DNA from: Actinomadura rudentiformis
Lineage (GTDB): Bacteria > Actinomycetota > Actinomycetes > Streptosporangiales > Streptosporangiaceae
Length of the DNA: 64,000 bases
Direction: 5' to 3'
Assembly (NCBI RefSeq): GCF_008923185.1
Contig: NZ_WBMT01000004.1
Location: 310,001 to 374,000 of the forward strand
Position numbers and translations under genes: made by a program. This document shows positions 27,552-35,332 of the stretch, in pieces; within the stretch, counting starts at the first letter, position 1; every line of letters starts with the position of its first letter. The notes below the pieces were generated by a model that saw only the letters and a list, made by a program, of their open reading frames with translations, was not told the DNA's origin and searched no databases.

Positions 27552-28518
27552 CGAAACTGCCTGTCAGATCTAGCGCGAGTTTGTGCCGGGCGGTGCCGTC
27601 AGCGATTGAGCTGAGGGCGGCAGCAGCTTGGGTGAAGGGCTGCGCGATCGGGGTGCGCGGAACGAGAAGCCCGTCGGCGTACCAGTCCAGGCATTGCCGC
27701 AATGCGCGCATGGCGGTCGCGATGTCACGGCTCGCGTATCCGGCGATGTCCTCACCGGTGATCGTGATGTTTCGCACGAGTACGTCGAGCAGGCTGATGG
27801 TGGGGATGGTGCCGCTCGCGAACCCGGTGGTGACGAGCCGCCCCTCCCAGGCCAGGCCGTCGAGAAGCTCGGCGGTGAGGTCGCCGCCCACGAGGTCCAA
27901 GGCCAGGTCGGCGCCTCGTCCGCCGGTCAGATCTCGAATCCCCTGGGCGAGGTTCTTGGGTGGCAGGACGTGGTCGGCCGCCGTCGGTGGGAGGGTGCCG
28001 GCACGGTCGACTGCGATGACCTGGGCACCAACGGCGCGGGCGACCTGAAGTGCCGCCTCCCCCACATTGCCAGTGGCTCCAGTGACCACGACCGTCTCGC
28101 CTCTCTGGAGTTGGCCTCGATGCAGCAGCGAGACGTGCGCGGTGGCGTACGAGACGGGGAACGCGGCGGCGGTCAAGTCGTCCATGCCGTCGGGAATGGG
28201 CAGCACATGAGCCGCGTTCACGACGAGCTGGTCTGTGTACGCACCCCAACTGACCAAAGCGATGACCCGTTGACCGACGGCAAGCGTGGTCACGTCAGGG
28301 GCGACCTCGGCAACGATGCCGGCCAGTTCGAAGCCGGGCACGACCAGATCCGGGACGGGTATCTGGAAGTCGCCAGAGAGCTGAACGAGTTCGGCGAAGT
28401 TCAGCCCCACGGCGTTGACGGTGACGCGGACCTGTCCCGCGCTCAGAGTGGGGTCTGGCAACTCGCGCAACTGGAGCTGGTCGGGACCGCCGGGCTGGCG
28501 GGCGGCAAGGACGCGCAT
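27529..28518 (-). CDS. zinc-independent MDR-family NADPH:quinone oxidoreductase
   Basis: 329 residues with the medium-chain dehydrogenase fold. The N-terminal GroES-like domain (GLNFAELVQLSG) lacks zinc cysteines, and the Rossmann motif is VVVTGATGNVGEAALQVA (about 142-159). Members of this quinone-oxidoreductase branch reduce quinones or enones with NADPH in the cytosol. A TGAGGAGAAAC ribosome-binding site precedes the ATG. It is divergent from an HxlR-type regulator across 99 bp with a double GGTACC operator, so it is probably induced by electrophiles or quinones sensed by that regulator. Confidence 0.9.
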   Translation of the reverse strand: MRVLAARQPGGPDQLQLRELPDPTLSAGQVRVTVNAVGLNFAELVQLSGDFQIPVPDLVVPGFELAGIVAEVAPDVTTLAVGQRVIALVSWGAYTDQLVVNAAHVLPIPDGMDDLTAAAFPVSYATAHVSLLHRGQLQRGETVVVTGATGNVGEAALQVARAVGAQVIAVDRAGTLPPTAADHVLPPKNLAQGIRDLTGGRGADLALDLVGGDLTAELLDGLAWEGRLVTTGFASGTIPTISLLDVLVRNITITGEDIAGYASRDIATAMRALRQCLDWYADGLLVPRTPIAQPFTQAAAALSSIADGTARHKLALDLTGSFVSLQAGS

Positions 28519-28591
28519 ATCTGGGTTTCTCCTCAGTCAGGCGGCGTACGACGGGTACGCCGCAGCACCTCCTCGACGCTAACGAGCCGAT

Positions 28592-28608
28592 AGGTACCGA
28601 CAGGTACC
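28592..28608. promoter_or_regulatory. candidate HxlR operator, two AGGTACC sites
   Basis: AGGTACC at 28592 and 28602 are spaced by one DNA turn (10 bp). Each contains the palindrome GGTACC. The pair lies just before the regulator ATG (28618), in the shared promoter region of the divergent genes. Confidence 0.5.
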
Positions 28609-28617
28609 TTGCTCACC

Positions 28618-28986
28618 ATGAGTTCCTTTGACCGGCCCGGCGACGTGTTCCTCGCGGACTGCCCCGCCAGGCTCGCCGTCGAGATCATCGCCGACAAGTG
28701 GTCGGTCGTGACCATCTACGCCCTGGGCAACGGCCCGCGTCGCCATGGCGAGCTCAAGGCCCTCATCGGCGGCATCAGCTCCAAGATGCTGACCCAGACG
28801 CTCCGCCGGCTCCAGCACCACGGGCTTGTGCAGCGCCGCGCGTTCGCCGAGGTACCACCCCGCGTCGAATACGCCCTCACCGAACTCGGGCAGACGGTCC
28901 TTGAGCCGGTCAGCGTGCTCAGCCGATGGGCCGAGCAGAACGGCGACGCCATCCTCGCCGCCCAAGACAACGATCAGAGCGGATGA
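28618..28986 (+). CDS. HxlR-family transcriptional regulator
   Basis: 122 residues from ATG 28618; three codons upstream are also open. The winged helix contains the HxlR signature ADKWSVVTIYAL and GELKALIGGISSKMLTQTLRRL, then VEYALTELG at the wing. A single cysteine (DCPARL, near residue 15) precedes the HTH, as in redox/electrophile-sensing members such as HypR and YodB. The divergent quinone oxidoreductase is the probable target. Autoregulation is likely from the operator position. Confidence 0.9.
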   Translation: MSSFDRPGDVFLADCPARLAVEIIADKWSVVTIYALGNGPRRHGELKALIGGISSKMLTQTLRRLQHHGLVQRRAFAEVPPRVEYALTELGQTVLEPVSVLSRWAEQNGDAILAAQDNDQSG

Positions 28987-29023
28987 CAAGCCCCGCCCAC
29001 AAGCCCTGAGGCTCACTCCCTGG

Positions 29024-29060
29024 TTGCAGAGTGGCCGGTGTAACTAATATAACTGGTTAC
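29024..29060 (+). promoter_or_regulatory. promoter and inverted repeat of the VOC gene
   Basis: TTGCAG (29024-29029) and TATAAC (29048-29053) with 18-bp spacing would start transcription at about 29060, one base before the ATG. The inverted repeat GTAAC (29040) / GTTAC (29056) covers the -10 region and may be an operator. Confidence 0.5.
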
Positions 29061-29513
29061 ATGGCACTGAGTTGGAAGCTCGTCATCGACAGCGCGAACG
29101 CGGCCACCCTCGCGGACTTCTGGGCTGCGGCCCTGGAGTACGAGGTCGAGGACCCCAGCGCGCTCATCGAGCAGCTGCTGGCTGCGGGCCACATCGGCCA
29201 GGAGGCGGTCGTCGAGCACCGCGGCCGCAAGATCTTCCGCGGGTACGCCGCGATCCGCCATCCCGAGGACCCGTTCGACCAGACCAGCGGCATCGGCCGC
29301 GGCCGGCGGCTGCTCTTCCAGGATGTGCCCGAGGGCAAGTCCGGCAAGAACCGCCTGCACATCGACATCCACAGCGAGCCCGGCGGCCTCGACAAGCTCG
29401 TGGCCCGGCTCGAAGGCCTGGGCGCGACCCGCGTCAACGAGGTCGACCAGGGCCCCGCCGGGCACTGGTGGGTCATGCGGGACCCCGAAGGCAACGAGTT
29501 CTGCGCGACGTAG
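29061..29513 (+). CDS. VOC-family (glyoxalase/bleomycin-resistance fold) protein
   Basis: 150 residues from ATG 29061. The frame is open further upstream, but the promoter lies in that part. The sequence has the two beta-alpha-beta-beta-beta units of the vicinal oxygen chelate fold: LSWKLVIDSANAATLADFWA at the start and LHIDIHSEPGG...VMRDPEGNEFC at the end, with His and Glu in usual metal positions. This subgroup (glyoxalase-like domain) often has no known substrate; roles range from dioxygenase-like to drug-binding. No operon partner is visible, and the mRNA is probably leaderless. Confidence 0.85.
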   Translation: MALSWKLVIDSANAATLADFWAAALEYEVEDPSALIEQLLAAGHIGQEAVVEHRGRKIFRGYAAIRHPEDPFDQTSGIGRGRRLLFQDVPEGKSGKNRLHIDIHSEPGGLDKLVARLEGLGATRVNEVDQGPAGHWWVMRDPEGNEFCAT

Positions 29514-29712
29514 GCCCGATGGAGACATCACCCCTTCAGTGATTCGCCCCCTCCCAACGGCACCGGTCACGCAGGTACCGCCCGGTGCTTCTTCTAGCGC
29601 GGCGCCAGCGGACTCGCCTCAACGGCTGCCCTTCGGGTGGCCTACGGCCGTACCGGCTGGCCCCGACCCTGCCAGCGCACACGGGAGGCCATGGTCCCTT
29701 CACCTTGCAGGC

Positions 29713-30036
29713 TCACTCGCACGGCCAGCCGCAGACCCCGCATGAACCCAACAGCAGCACCGGCTCCACATGTGCGTCCAGCAGCCCGGTAGTCGCCACT
29801 CCCACACTCCCGCTGATATCGACCACCACGTCCAGTTCCGGACCGAAGTACCGCCGATGCTTGCGCGGCCTGTAGACCGGGGTGGTCAAGCCGCGTGTGG
29901 CCCACGACCGCAGCATCTCCGCGCCGACTCCCCCGATTTGCGCCGTTTCGCCCGGCCTCATCCACGGCCCGCTGTTCACGTCGCAGTGCAGCACAGCAAC
30001 CCAGCCCCGCCGCACACCCACATCGTCACCTGGCAT
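29713..30036 (-). CDS. small putative HTH protein
   Basis: 107 residues. The middle part (IGGVGAEMLRSWATRGL and VYRPRKHRRYFGPELDVVVD) looks like a MerR/excisionase-type helix-turn-helix with a basic wing. The first 25 residues and the tail are unconvincing, so the true start could be the internal ATG at MRPGETAQ. It follows the preceding frameshifted ORF by 4 bp in the same direction. Proteins like this are common on actinomycete integrative elements, but no integrase is present here. Confidence 0.4.
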   Translation of the reverse strand: MPGDDVGVRRGWVAVLHCDVNSGPWMRPGETAQIGGVGAEMLRSWATRGLTTPVYRPRKHRRYFGPELDVVVDISGSVGVATTGLLDAHVEPVLLLGSCGVCGWPCE

Positions 30037-30040
30037 CGGC

Positions 30041-30606
30041 CTAGAAGGGGCGTTTGTCGGGGTCGGCCGCCAGGTAGGTCACCGAAGCCACGAACATGGC
30101 CGCCAGCACCGCAGCGGGACGCACGTCTGTCCAGGCCGGGGCGCGAGCGTCACCGGCCACCTTCAACGTCATCACCTTGATCAGCCACGGCCGCAGCCGC
30201 CGATCGGGGCACCCTGCGCGTACGTATCGCTTGGCCACCGCCGTAGGCGACAGCCCCGACACCCGCGCCACCTCCGCCACACCCCGGCCGCCTTCCCTCC
30301 CAACAGCCGGCGCGCCACCGCCCCGAAGGTGTCCCCAAGTCCTGCAATCGCTTCCAGCGCCGGGTACATCGCCTTTGTCTGCTCCTCCCACATGGCCCGT
30401 ATGAGTTCACGCAACGCCACTTCGACCGCCAACCCCAACTCCACCGACCGCACCGGATCACTCACCAGCGCTCTCCATCCCGCCTGCGGTCCGGCTTGCT
30501 CTGAGCGCACCCGCCGCAGGATCACCCCGGCAACCTCCGTGACGTCCTGGACCCCGCCCAGGACGCGACACGGGGCGCCGTCCGGTCGGGGCTCGCAGAA
30601 GTACAA
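30041..30606 (-). pseudogene. hypothetical protein interrupted by a frameshift
   Basis: The first part (30606 to about 30295) reads MYFCEPRPDGAPCRVLGG... to TFGAVARRLLGG. The continuation, in a frame shifted by one base, reads EGGRGVAEVARVSGLSPTAV... with an HTH-like segment and ends KRPF at 30041. Read together they make one coherent protein of about 185 residues. An amber codon just upstream also separates it in frame from the 47-residue ORF. Function unknown. Either a decayed gene, a programmed frameshift, or a sequence error. Confidence 0.5.
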
Positions 30607-30615
30607 CGGGCCGTC

Positions 30616-30759
30616 CTAAGGGTGCGCGTGACACGCGACCTTCACACGCTGCTCGACCGTCAGCCCGTGAACGCTGATCCCGGTGTACTCCACATGGACG
30701 CCACCGTCCCGCCTGAGCGTGTCCCCCAGCGCTTCCAAGCCCTTCCGCTCAAAACTCAT
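30616..30759 (-). CDS. 47-residue ORF, possibly N-terminal part of the next gene
   Basis: ATG 30759 is preceded by a strong AAGGAGGG. The product MSFERKGLEALGDTLRRDGG continues to VKVACHAHP and ends at TAG 30616. The codons after the stop, in the same frame, continue straight into the next ORF (DGPLYFCEPRPDG), so one longer gene may have acquired an amber codon. Alternatively it is a separate small protein translationally coupled to the next. Confidence 0.5.
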   Translation of the reverse strand: MSFERKGLEALGDTLRRDGGVHVEYTGISVHGLTVEQRVKVACHAHP

Positions 30760-30902
30760 GGCTCATCCCTCCTTGGAGGCTGCGCTCAGTCAGCTCAACG
30801 GCCGGATCACGGTTGACTTGGTTGTGCAGCATGGGATGTGTCCCCTTCGCGACTGGTGGGCACTGATCACGGCCGCGTGGGCTGACCTTCTGCCGTCGGG
30901 AT

Positions 30903-31336
30903 TCAGTACTTGATGCGTGCCCAGACCCATTTGCCATGGGGCCGGGTGCGGGTGGTGCCGCATTCGGAGGCAAGGGCCAGCACGAGCGGGAGACCCCATC
31001 CGCCGTTGTTGTCGAAGTTCTGTGGAGATAGGTCGAGGTCTTCGGGCTCCAGCTCGACCACAGGCCGGGCCTGCGGCATGGCGTCGGAGGAATCCCACAC
31101 CCCCAGCAGCACCGCGCCGGGCAGGAGTGTGAAGCGGATGCGGATCTGGCTGTCGGGGGTTTCAGCGCATGCGTTAACGATCAGCTCGTCAGCGATCAAG
31201 AAGGTGTCTGCGGCGATGTGCGGCAGCCGCCAGTCCGCGAGGCGCATTCGATCCGCCTACGCACCTCGGCCGCAACGGTCCCGGCCGCGATGCACGTCAT
31301 GTCCAATTCGTTGGGGGTCACGGTCTGGCTGCCCAT
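30903..31336 (-). pseudogene. ATP-binding anti-sigma-like protein (HATPase), frameshifted
   Basis: A frame from ATG 31336 gives MGSQTVTPNELDMTCIAAGT then VAAEVRRRIE. About 31245 the family-like continuation MRLADWRLPHIAADTFLIAD lies in a frame shifted by one base and runs to 30903. It includes the N-box ELIVNAC and the G-box WGLPLVLALASECG of the GHKL/RsbW-like ATPase fold. Such kinases accompany Scr1-type HTH and DUF397 genes in actinomycetes. The 114-residue part could still be translated from ATG 31247 but would lack the first helix and strand. The break may be real or a sequence error. Confidence 0.7.
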
Positions 31337-31458
31337 CTCATCCCGCTCTCAGCCGTCGTCTGTCACGCACGAATTCCGCTGTCCGGCTGCCAGACTGCGC
31401 CAGATCGAGTTACTTTCGCTACGTTCCGGAAAGACTGGAAATATCTGAAGGAGAGGCC

Positions 31459-32268
31459 ATGCCGGGCACGAGTCCTGTCGATCCGAACAGCTCGCTATAT
31501 GCATGGTTGGCTCATGACCTGCGTTTCTACCGGGAGAAGCATCGCCTGTCACAGGCTCAGCTCGGCAAGATCATCGGCCGCTCATATTCCAGCCTTTCCA
31601 ACTGCGAGGCGAACCGGCGAAAGATCACGCAGAAAGAGGCCAAGATCCTCGATGAGCTATGGGACACCGGTGGCCACTTTCAGCGGCTGCTCATGTTCGC
31701 GAGGCTGTCTCATGATCCGGATTGGTTCAGGCAGCACGTGGAGTACGAGGCCAAGGCAATCATGCTCAAGATCTTTGAGCTGTCGTTCATTCCGGGGCTG
31801 CTTCAGACGCCCGAGTACGCCAGGGCGAATCTGGCTGAGGGAGGTCACAAGGATGTGGAGGCCGCCGTGGATGCACGCATGGCGCGGCAGGCAATCTTGA
31901 CCCGGACCGATCCGCCGTTGCTGTGGATCGTGATGGACGAGGCGGTGCTGCACCGGATGGTGGGCGGCGCTGCGACCATGAGGGGGCAACTGGGGCGGCT
32001 CCTGGAAGTGGGCGAGTTGCCGAACGTCACGATCCGGCTCGTGCCCTGGAGCGCTGGCGCGTATGCGGGTCAGGACGGCGCGTTCAAGGTGCTCTCGTTG
32101 GAAAGTGAGGACGTGGCCTATGTGGAAGCTCCCGGTGGAGGGAGACTGGTACAGGACGGCCCAGAGATCAGGTCCTTTGGAGTACGGTACGACCGGATTG
32201 GGATGAAAGCCCTGCCTGACGACCTCTCGCGGGGTCGGATCGTCGATGCGATGGAGAGCATGAAATGA
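31459..32268 (+). CDS. Scr1/WhiJ-like XRE-family HTH regulator with DUF5753-type domain
   Basis: 269 residues from ATG 31459 with AAGGAGAG upstream. Residues 15-70 form an XRE helix-turn-helix (LSQAQLGKIIGRSYSSLSNC). The remainder is the all-alpha/beta domain with FELSFIPGLLQTPEYARA and VPWSAGAYAGQDGAF typical of Scr1 regulators in streptomycetes and relatives. Its stop overlaps the start of the DUF397 gene (ATGA), the conserved pair of AbaA/WhiJ-type loci. These loci modulate development and antibiotic production; the small DUF397 protein is thought to antagonise the HTH protein. Confidence 0.92.
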   Translation: MPGTSPVDPNSSLYAWLAHDLRFYREKHRLSQAQLGKIIGRSYSSLSNCEANRRKITQKEAKILDELWDTGGHFQRLLMFARLSHDPDWFRQHVEYEAKAIMLKIFELSFIPGLLQTPEYARANLAEGGHKDVEAAVDARMARQAILTRTDPPLLWIVMDEAVLHRMVGGAATMRGQLGRLLEVGELPNVTIRLVPWSAGAYAGQDGAFKVLSLESEDVAYVEAPGGGRLVQDGPEIRSFGVRYDRIGMKALPDDLSRGRIVDAMESMK

Positions 32269-32462
32269 ATGCCCCTGTCCGGGTATGGCGCAAGAGCAGC
32301 CACAGCAGCACGCAGGGCGGAGACTGTGTGGAAGTCGCCAACCTTGGTGGCAACATCGGCCTCCGTGATAGCAAGGCGCCCGAGGACGGTCACGTGACCA
32401 TCCCTGTCGAGAGCTTCGCAGCACTCATGACCCGAGTGAAGCGCAATGAGTTGAATCTCTGA
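32265..32462 (+). CDS. DUF397 protein, partner of the Scr1-like regulator
   Basis: 65 residues with the full family pattern: VWRKSSHSS, GDCVEVANL, GLRDSKAPEDG and a C-terminal FAALMTRVK. Four-base overlap with the regulator gene implies translational coupling and direct interaction. Usual length is 60-80 residues. Confidence 0.93.
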   Translation: MNAPVRVWRKSSHSSTQGGDCVEVANLGGNIGLRDSKAPEDGHVTIPVESFAALMTRVKRNELNL

Positions 32463-32815
32463 GGCTGTCCAAATCCGATGTGAGCCCCGGCTGCGGCCGG
32501 GGCTTCTCCGTTCCCGGGAGCGCCCAATAACACGGTGGATGACCGTCAGGAACGGGAAGCCTCGGCCCGAAGGGGTCGATCGTGTCCGTTCTGCTCGCCG
32601 TTCCTGCTCGGCCACCGGCGCGGCGGTTGCCCAGGCAGCGCCCACGTTTTTTGTGCCTGTGTCTTATCCCGGTGTGTGAGGCCCGGAGGCTGAGGACGCG
32701 GCCGCCGCCCCAGCCGTGGGACGCTGAGCGGCCGGACCGCCGACACCTCTCGGGTACCCCGAACCCTCACCGGAACAGTGCCGGAACACAGAAGGCGCGG
32801 AGCGAACCGTTCTCC
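32463..32815. other. gene-free interval
   Basis: A CCCCGGC-(T)GCGG-CCGGGG hairpin near 32482-32502 (GCCCCGGCTGCGGCCGGGGC) directly follows the DUF397 gene and probably terminates it. The rest contains only compositionally biased open frames and no supported gene. Confidence 0.5.
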
Positions 32816-33208
32816 TCAGCCCTGTTGCACCGCGTACTGCGCGATGCCATTGCCGAACGACCAGTTCTCCGGCAGTACTTCCACAAGATTGATGAACACG
32901 TCTTCGGGGCGCACGCCGGGGTTCGCCTGCAAGAGTTCGACGATGCGCAGGTAGAGCGCCTGCTTCTGGGCGAGGCCGCGCGTGTTGCTGGCGGTGATTC
33001 GGATGATGACCGCTTCGTCGCTCCGTTCGACGCCGTAGTAGGTGGGGCTGACGCTGAAGGTGCTGCTGTCGTGCTCGGTGATCGTCATGAAGCGGTCGTC
33101 TTCCGGCACGTCGAAGGTCTCACGCATGGCGCGGTAGACGCCCTCGAAGAGGGCTTGGTGGTACTCGGCGGGCTTGCCTCGCCGCAACGACACTTGGACC
33201 AGGGGCAT
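32816..33208 (-). CDS. tautomerase (4-oxalocrotonate tautomerase) superfamily protein
   Basis: 130 residues, beginning MPLVQVSLRRGK, so the catalytic Pro1 becomes N-terminal after Met removal. The length fits the MSAD/fused two-unit branch rather than the 62-residue 4-OT. Sequences GVYRAMRETFDVPEDD and ENWSFGNGIAQ match the usual helix and C-terminal hairpin. It may act as a dehalogenase, tautomerase or a moonlighting detoxification enzyme. It is divergent from a LysR regulator with an AT-rich control region between the starts, so it is probably that regulator's target. Confidence 0.88.
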   Translation of the reverse strand: MPLVQVSLRRGKPAEYHQALFEGVYRAMRETFDVPEDDRFMTITEHDSSTFSVSPTYYGVERSDEAVIIRITASNTRGLAQKQALYLRIVELLQANPGVRPEDVFINLVEVLPENWSFGNGIAQYAVQQG

Positions 33209-33253
33209 GGTCTGACTCCGTTCCTCGGGACGGTTCGCAGCGTAGCCATCACT

Positions 33254-33310
33254 TGATCATTAAAAAAAAGTCATCTTAGGATATTTCAGTCATTAAATAT
33301 TCCAATGATC
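33254..33310. promoter_or_regulatory. AT-rich LysR control region
   Basis: A 57-bp AT-rich island. GATCATT (33255) and AATGATC (33304) form a 7-bp inverted repeat, and TCATTAAA occurs directly at 33257 and 33290. The spacing of about 33 bp is compatible with recognition and activation sites of a LysR tetramer. Confidence 0.5.
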
Positions 33311-34174
33311 GGTGTGACGATGAAGATGCTCGCCCTGGACGCTGTGCAGGCCTTCGTGCTGACCGCCGAGATGAAGAGCTTCACGCGCGCGGCGGAGGCG
33401 ATGGACTCCACGCAGTCCGCCGTGAGCCTGAAGATCAAGCGGCTGGAGGACTCCTTGGGCCGCCGCTTGCTGGACCGTACGCCCCGCCTGGTCCGCCTGT
33501 CGCAAGACGGCGCCGCCTTCCTCGGGCCCGCACGTGAACTGCTGGCCGCCCACGCGGGCGCGCTGGGCTCGTTCGGCGTCCAGCGGCAACGCCTGTCGAT
33601 CGGCATAAGCCACCATGTCGTCGGCGCCGAACTGCCCCACCTCCTGCGCCAGATAGGACGAGCAGAGCCAGAGCTGACGCTGGAGGTGAGCATCGCCAGC
33701 TCATGGGAGCTCCTTGACCTGTTCGACAGCGGTGCGCTGGACGCGGCCATCGTGCTGCGCCACGAGGGCCGCCACACCGACGGTGAAGTCCTGATGGAGG
33801 AGTCCTTCGGCTGGATGGCCTCATCCGACTTCGAACACCGCTCCGGCGAGCCTCTGCGCCTCGCCCTGCAGGCCGAGTCATGCCATGTGCACGAGATGGC
33901 GGTGACCGCGCTGAACGAAGCGGGCATCGCCTGGCAAGAGGTGTTCGTGGGCGGCGGCATCGCGACCATCGGTGCGGCCGCGGCAGCAGGCTTGGCCGTG
34001 GCGGCGCTCAGCCCGCGCGTGGCCCCGCCCGGCACCATGGACATGGGCGAATCGCTCGGCCTCCCCCCGCTGCCCACCCGCAGCGTCGTCCTGAAAGCAC
34101 GCCCGTCCGAGCCGGCCGCTCGCAGGGCGCTGCGCACCCTCGCCTCCGCCCTGCGCGCCACAGCGGGACACTGA
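33305..34174 (+). CDS. LysR-family transcriptional regulator
   Basis: The frame gives 289 residues from ATG 33305, but MKMLALDAVQ at ATG 33320 is the family-like start. No clear ribosome-binding site helps decide. The HTH FTRAAEAMDSTQSAVSLKIKRLE is followed by a dimerisation helix and a substrate-binding-like domain (LSIGISHHVVGAELPHLL...). The protein presumably regulates the divergent tautomerase gene in response to a small aromatic or similar effector. Convergent with the ECF41 gene. Confidence 0.9.
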   Translation: MIGVTMKMLALDAVQAFVLTAEMKSFTRAAEAMDSTQSAVSLKIKRLEDSLGRRLLDRTPRLVRLSQDGAAFLGPARELLAAHAGALGSFGVQRQRLSIGISHHVVGAELPHLLRQIGRAEPELTLEVSIASSWELLDLFDSGALDAAIVLRHEGRHTDGEVLMEESFGWMASSDFEHRSGEPLRLALQAESCHVHEMAVTALNEAGIAWQEVFVGGGIATIGAAAAAGLAVAALSPRVAPPGTMDMGESLGLPPLPTRSVVLKARPSEPAARRALRTLASALRATAGH

Positions 34175-34308
34175 TCGCCACCACCGCGAGGTTGTGGGGA
34201 TCAGGTCCTGCCCAATGCCGCGCCGTCGGACCGGGAACCTGCCTGGTCCGGCTATCTGGAACCGAACCGCCGCAGCGGCCGAGCCGCAGTTGGGACCAAA
34301 CGCCCTGT

Positions 34309-35187
34309 TTAGTGATGGCCGCTGCGCATGTCCAGGAGCTGGAGGTTGAGGCGGTCGAGGTGGTCGGGGTCGGCTACGAGGTCGATCGCAGTGACCTTTC
34401 CGTCGGTGATGGTGAAGTCGAAAACGACGCGGGGGCGTCCGGCGGGGCCCCAGGCGAGTCCGGGTGCGCCGTCGATGAGGACGGGGCGAGCGGCCTTGGC
34501 GCGTCCGGCGAAGCTGCGGGCAACGGCCTGTGCGCCGTGAGCCGGGATCGCGCCCCACTGCGCGGATGTGGAGTCGACGCGCAGCACGGCATCGGGTGCC
34601 AGTAGCGCGACCAGCGCGTCGAATTGGCCGCCTCGTGAGGCGGCCAGGAAAGCCGCGACGATCTGGCGGTGGCGAGCGGCGTCGGATTCGCCGGAGGCCG
34701 TGGCTCCCTGCACCCGGCGGCGGGCGCGGCTGGCGAGCTGGCGGGTGGCGGCCGGGGTGCGCTCCACGATCGGGGCGATCTCCTCGAACGGCACCGCGAA
34801 CATGTCATGCAGCACGAACGCCAGCCGTTCGGCCGGGTTCAACGTGTCCAGCACCACCAGCAGCGCCAGCCCAAGTGAGTCGGCCAGCTCCGCCTGGTGC
34901 TCGGGGTCGGCTTGATCGGCGGCTTGACCGGTCTCGTGGCCGTCCCACGGTTCCTCGCAGCGGGTGGTACGAGCGCGCAGGAGGTTAAGCGACACGCGCG
35001 CGACCACTGTGGTGAGCCACCCGGCGAGGTTGTCCAGCCCGGTGGTGTCGGTACGGCTGAGCCGGAGCCACGTCTCCTGCACGGCATCGTCGGCCTCGCT
35101 CGCCGAGCCCAGCACCCGCAAGGCCACCGCGCGCAGGCGGGGACGATGCTCCTCGAACCGCGCCGCCAGAAGCTCCTCTTCGTTCAC
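34309..35187 (-). CDS. ECF41-group sigma factor with C-terminal SnoaL-like domain
   Basis: 292 residues from GTG 35187, chosen because GGGAGGGGAG lies just upstream. Region 2 is DDAVQETWLRLSR with WLTTVVARVSLNLLRAR. Region 4 is FAVPFEEIAPIVERTPAATR followed by SRARRRV. The C-terminal 110 residues are the fused SnoaL-like regulatory domain of ECF41/SigJ factors, which replaces an anti-sigma factor. The DPDHL near the end resembles the known NPDKL motif; I do not see the WLPEP linker motif, which is a departure from the group. The divergent carboxymuconolactone decarboxylase gene is the classic ECF41 partner. Confidence 0.93.
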   Translation of the reverse strand: MNEEELLAARFEEHRPRLRAVALRVLGSASEADDAVQETWLRLSRTDTTGLDNLAGWLTTVVARVSLNLLRARTTRCEEPWDGHETGQAADQADPEHQAELADSLGLALLVVLDTLNPAERLAFVLHDMFAVPFEEIAPIVERTPAATRQLASRARRRVQGATASGESDAARHRQIVAAFLAASRGGQFDALVALLAPDAVLRVDSTSAQWGAIPAHGAQAVARSFAGRAKAARPVLIDGAPGLAWGPAGRPRVVFDFTITDGKVTAIDLVADPDHLDRLNLQLLDMRSGHH

Positions 35188-35206
35188 CGGTCTCCCCTCC
35201 CACCGT

Positions 35207-35292
35207 GTCACCTGACTGACCCGCGAAACCAGGCCGATGTGACAGATCCCGGTCGGTCACATCTGGGGCGGGAGGCGGGTCAGTCAGGTGAC
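35207..35292. promoter_or_regulatory. mirror-symmetric divergent ECF41-type promoters in an 86-bp palindrome
   Basis: Perfect 18-bp outer arms (35207-35224 / 35275-35292) and 7-bp inner arms (35236-35242 / 35257-35263) share the centre 35249.5. On the minus strand TGTCACA (35244-35238), a 16-bp spacer and GGTC (35221-35218) precede the sigma gene. On the plus strand GGTCACA (35255-35261), a 16-bp spacer and GGTC (35278-35281) precede the decarboxylase gene. The published ECF41 consensus is TGTCACA-N16-CGTC. Confidence 0.75.
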
Positions 35293-35332
35293 CGGGGTGC
35301 GGTGCCCCGGCGTCGTTTCGAAGGAGAACGTG

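Noticed and set aside
29713-30759. Integrative element core (excisionase plus replication genes)
   Set aside because: The small HTH ORF resembles excisionase-like proteins, but there is no integrase, attachment repeat or tRNA in the area.
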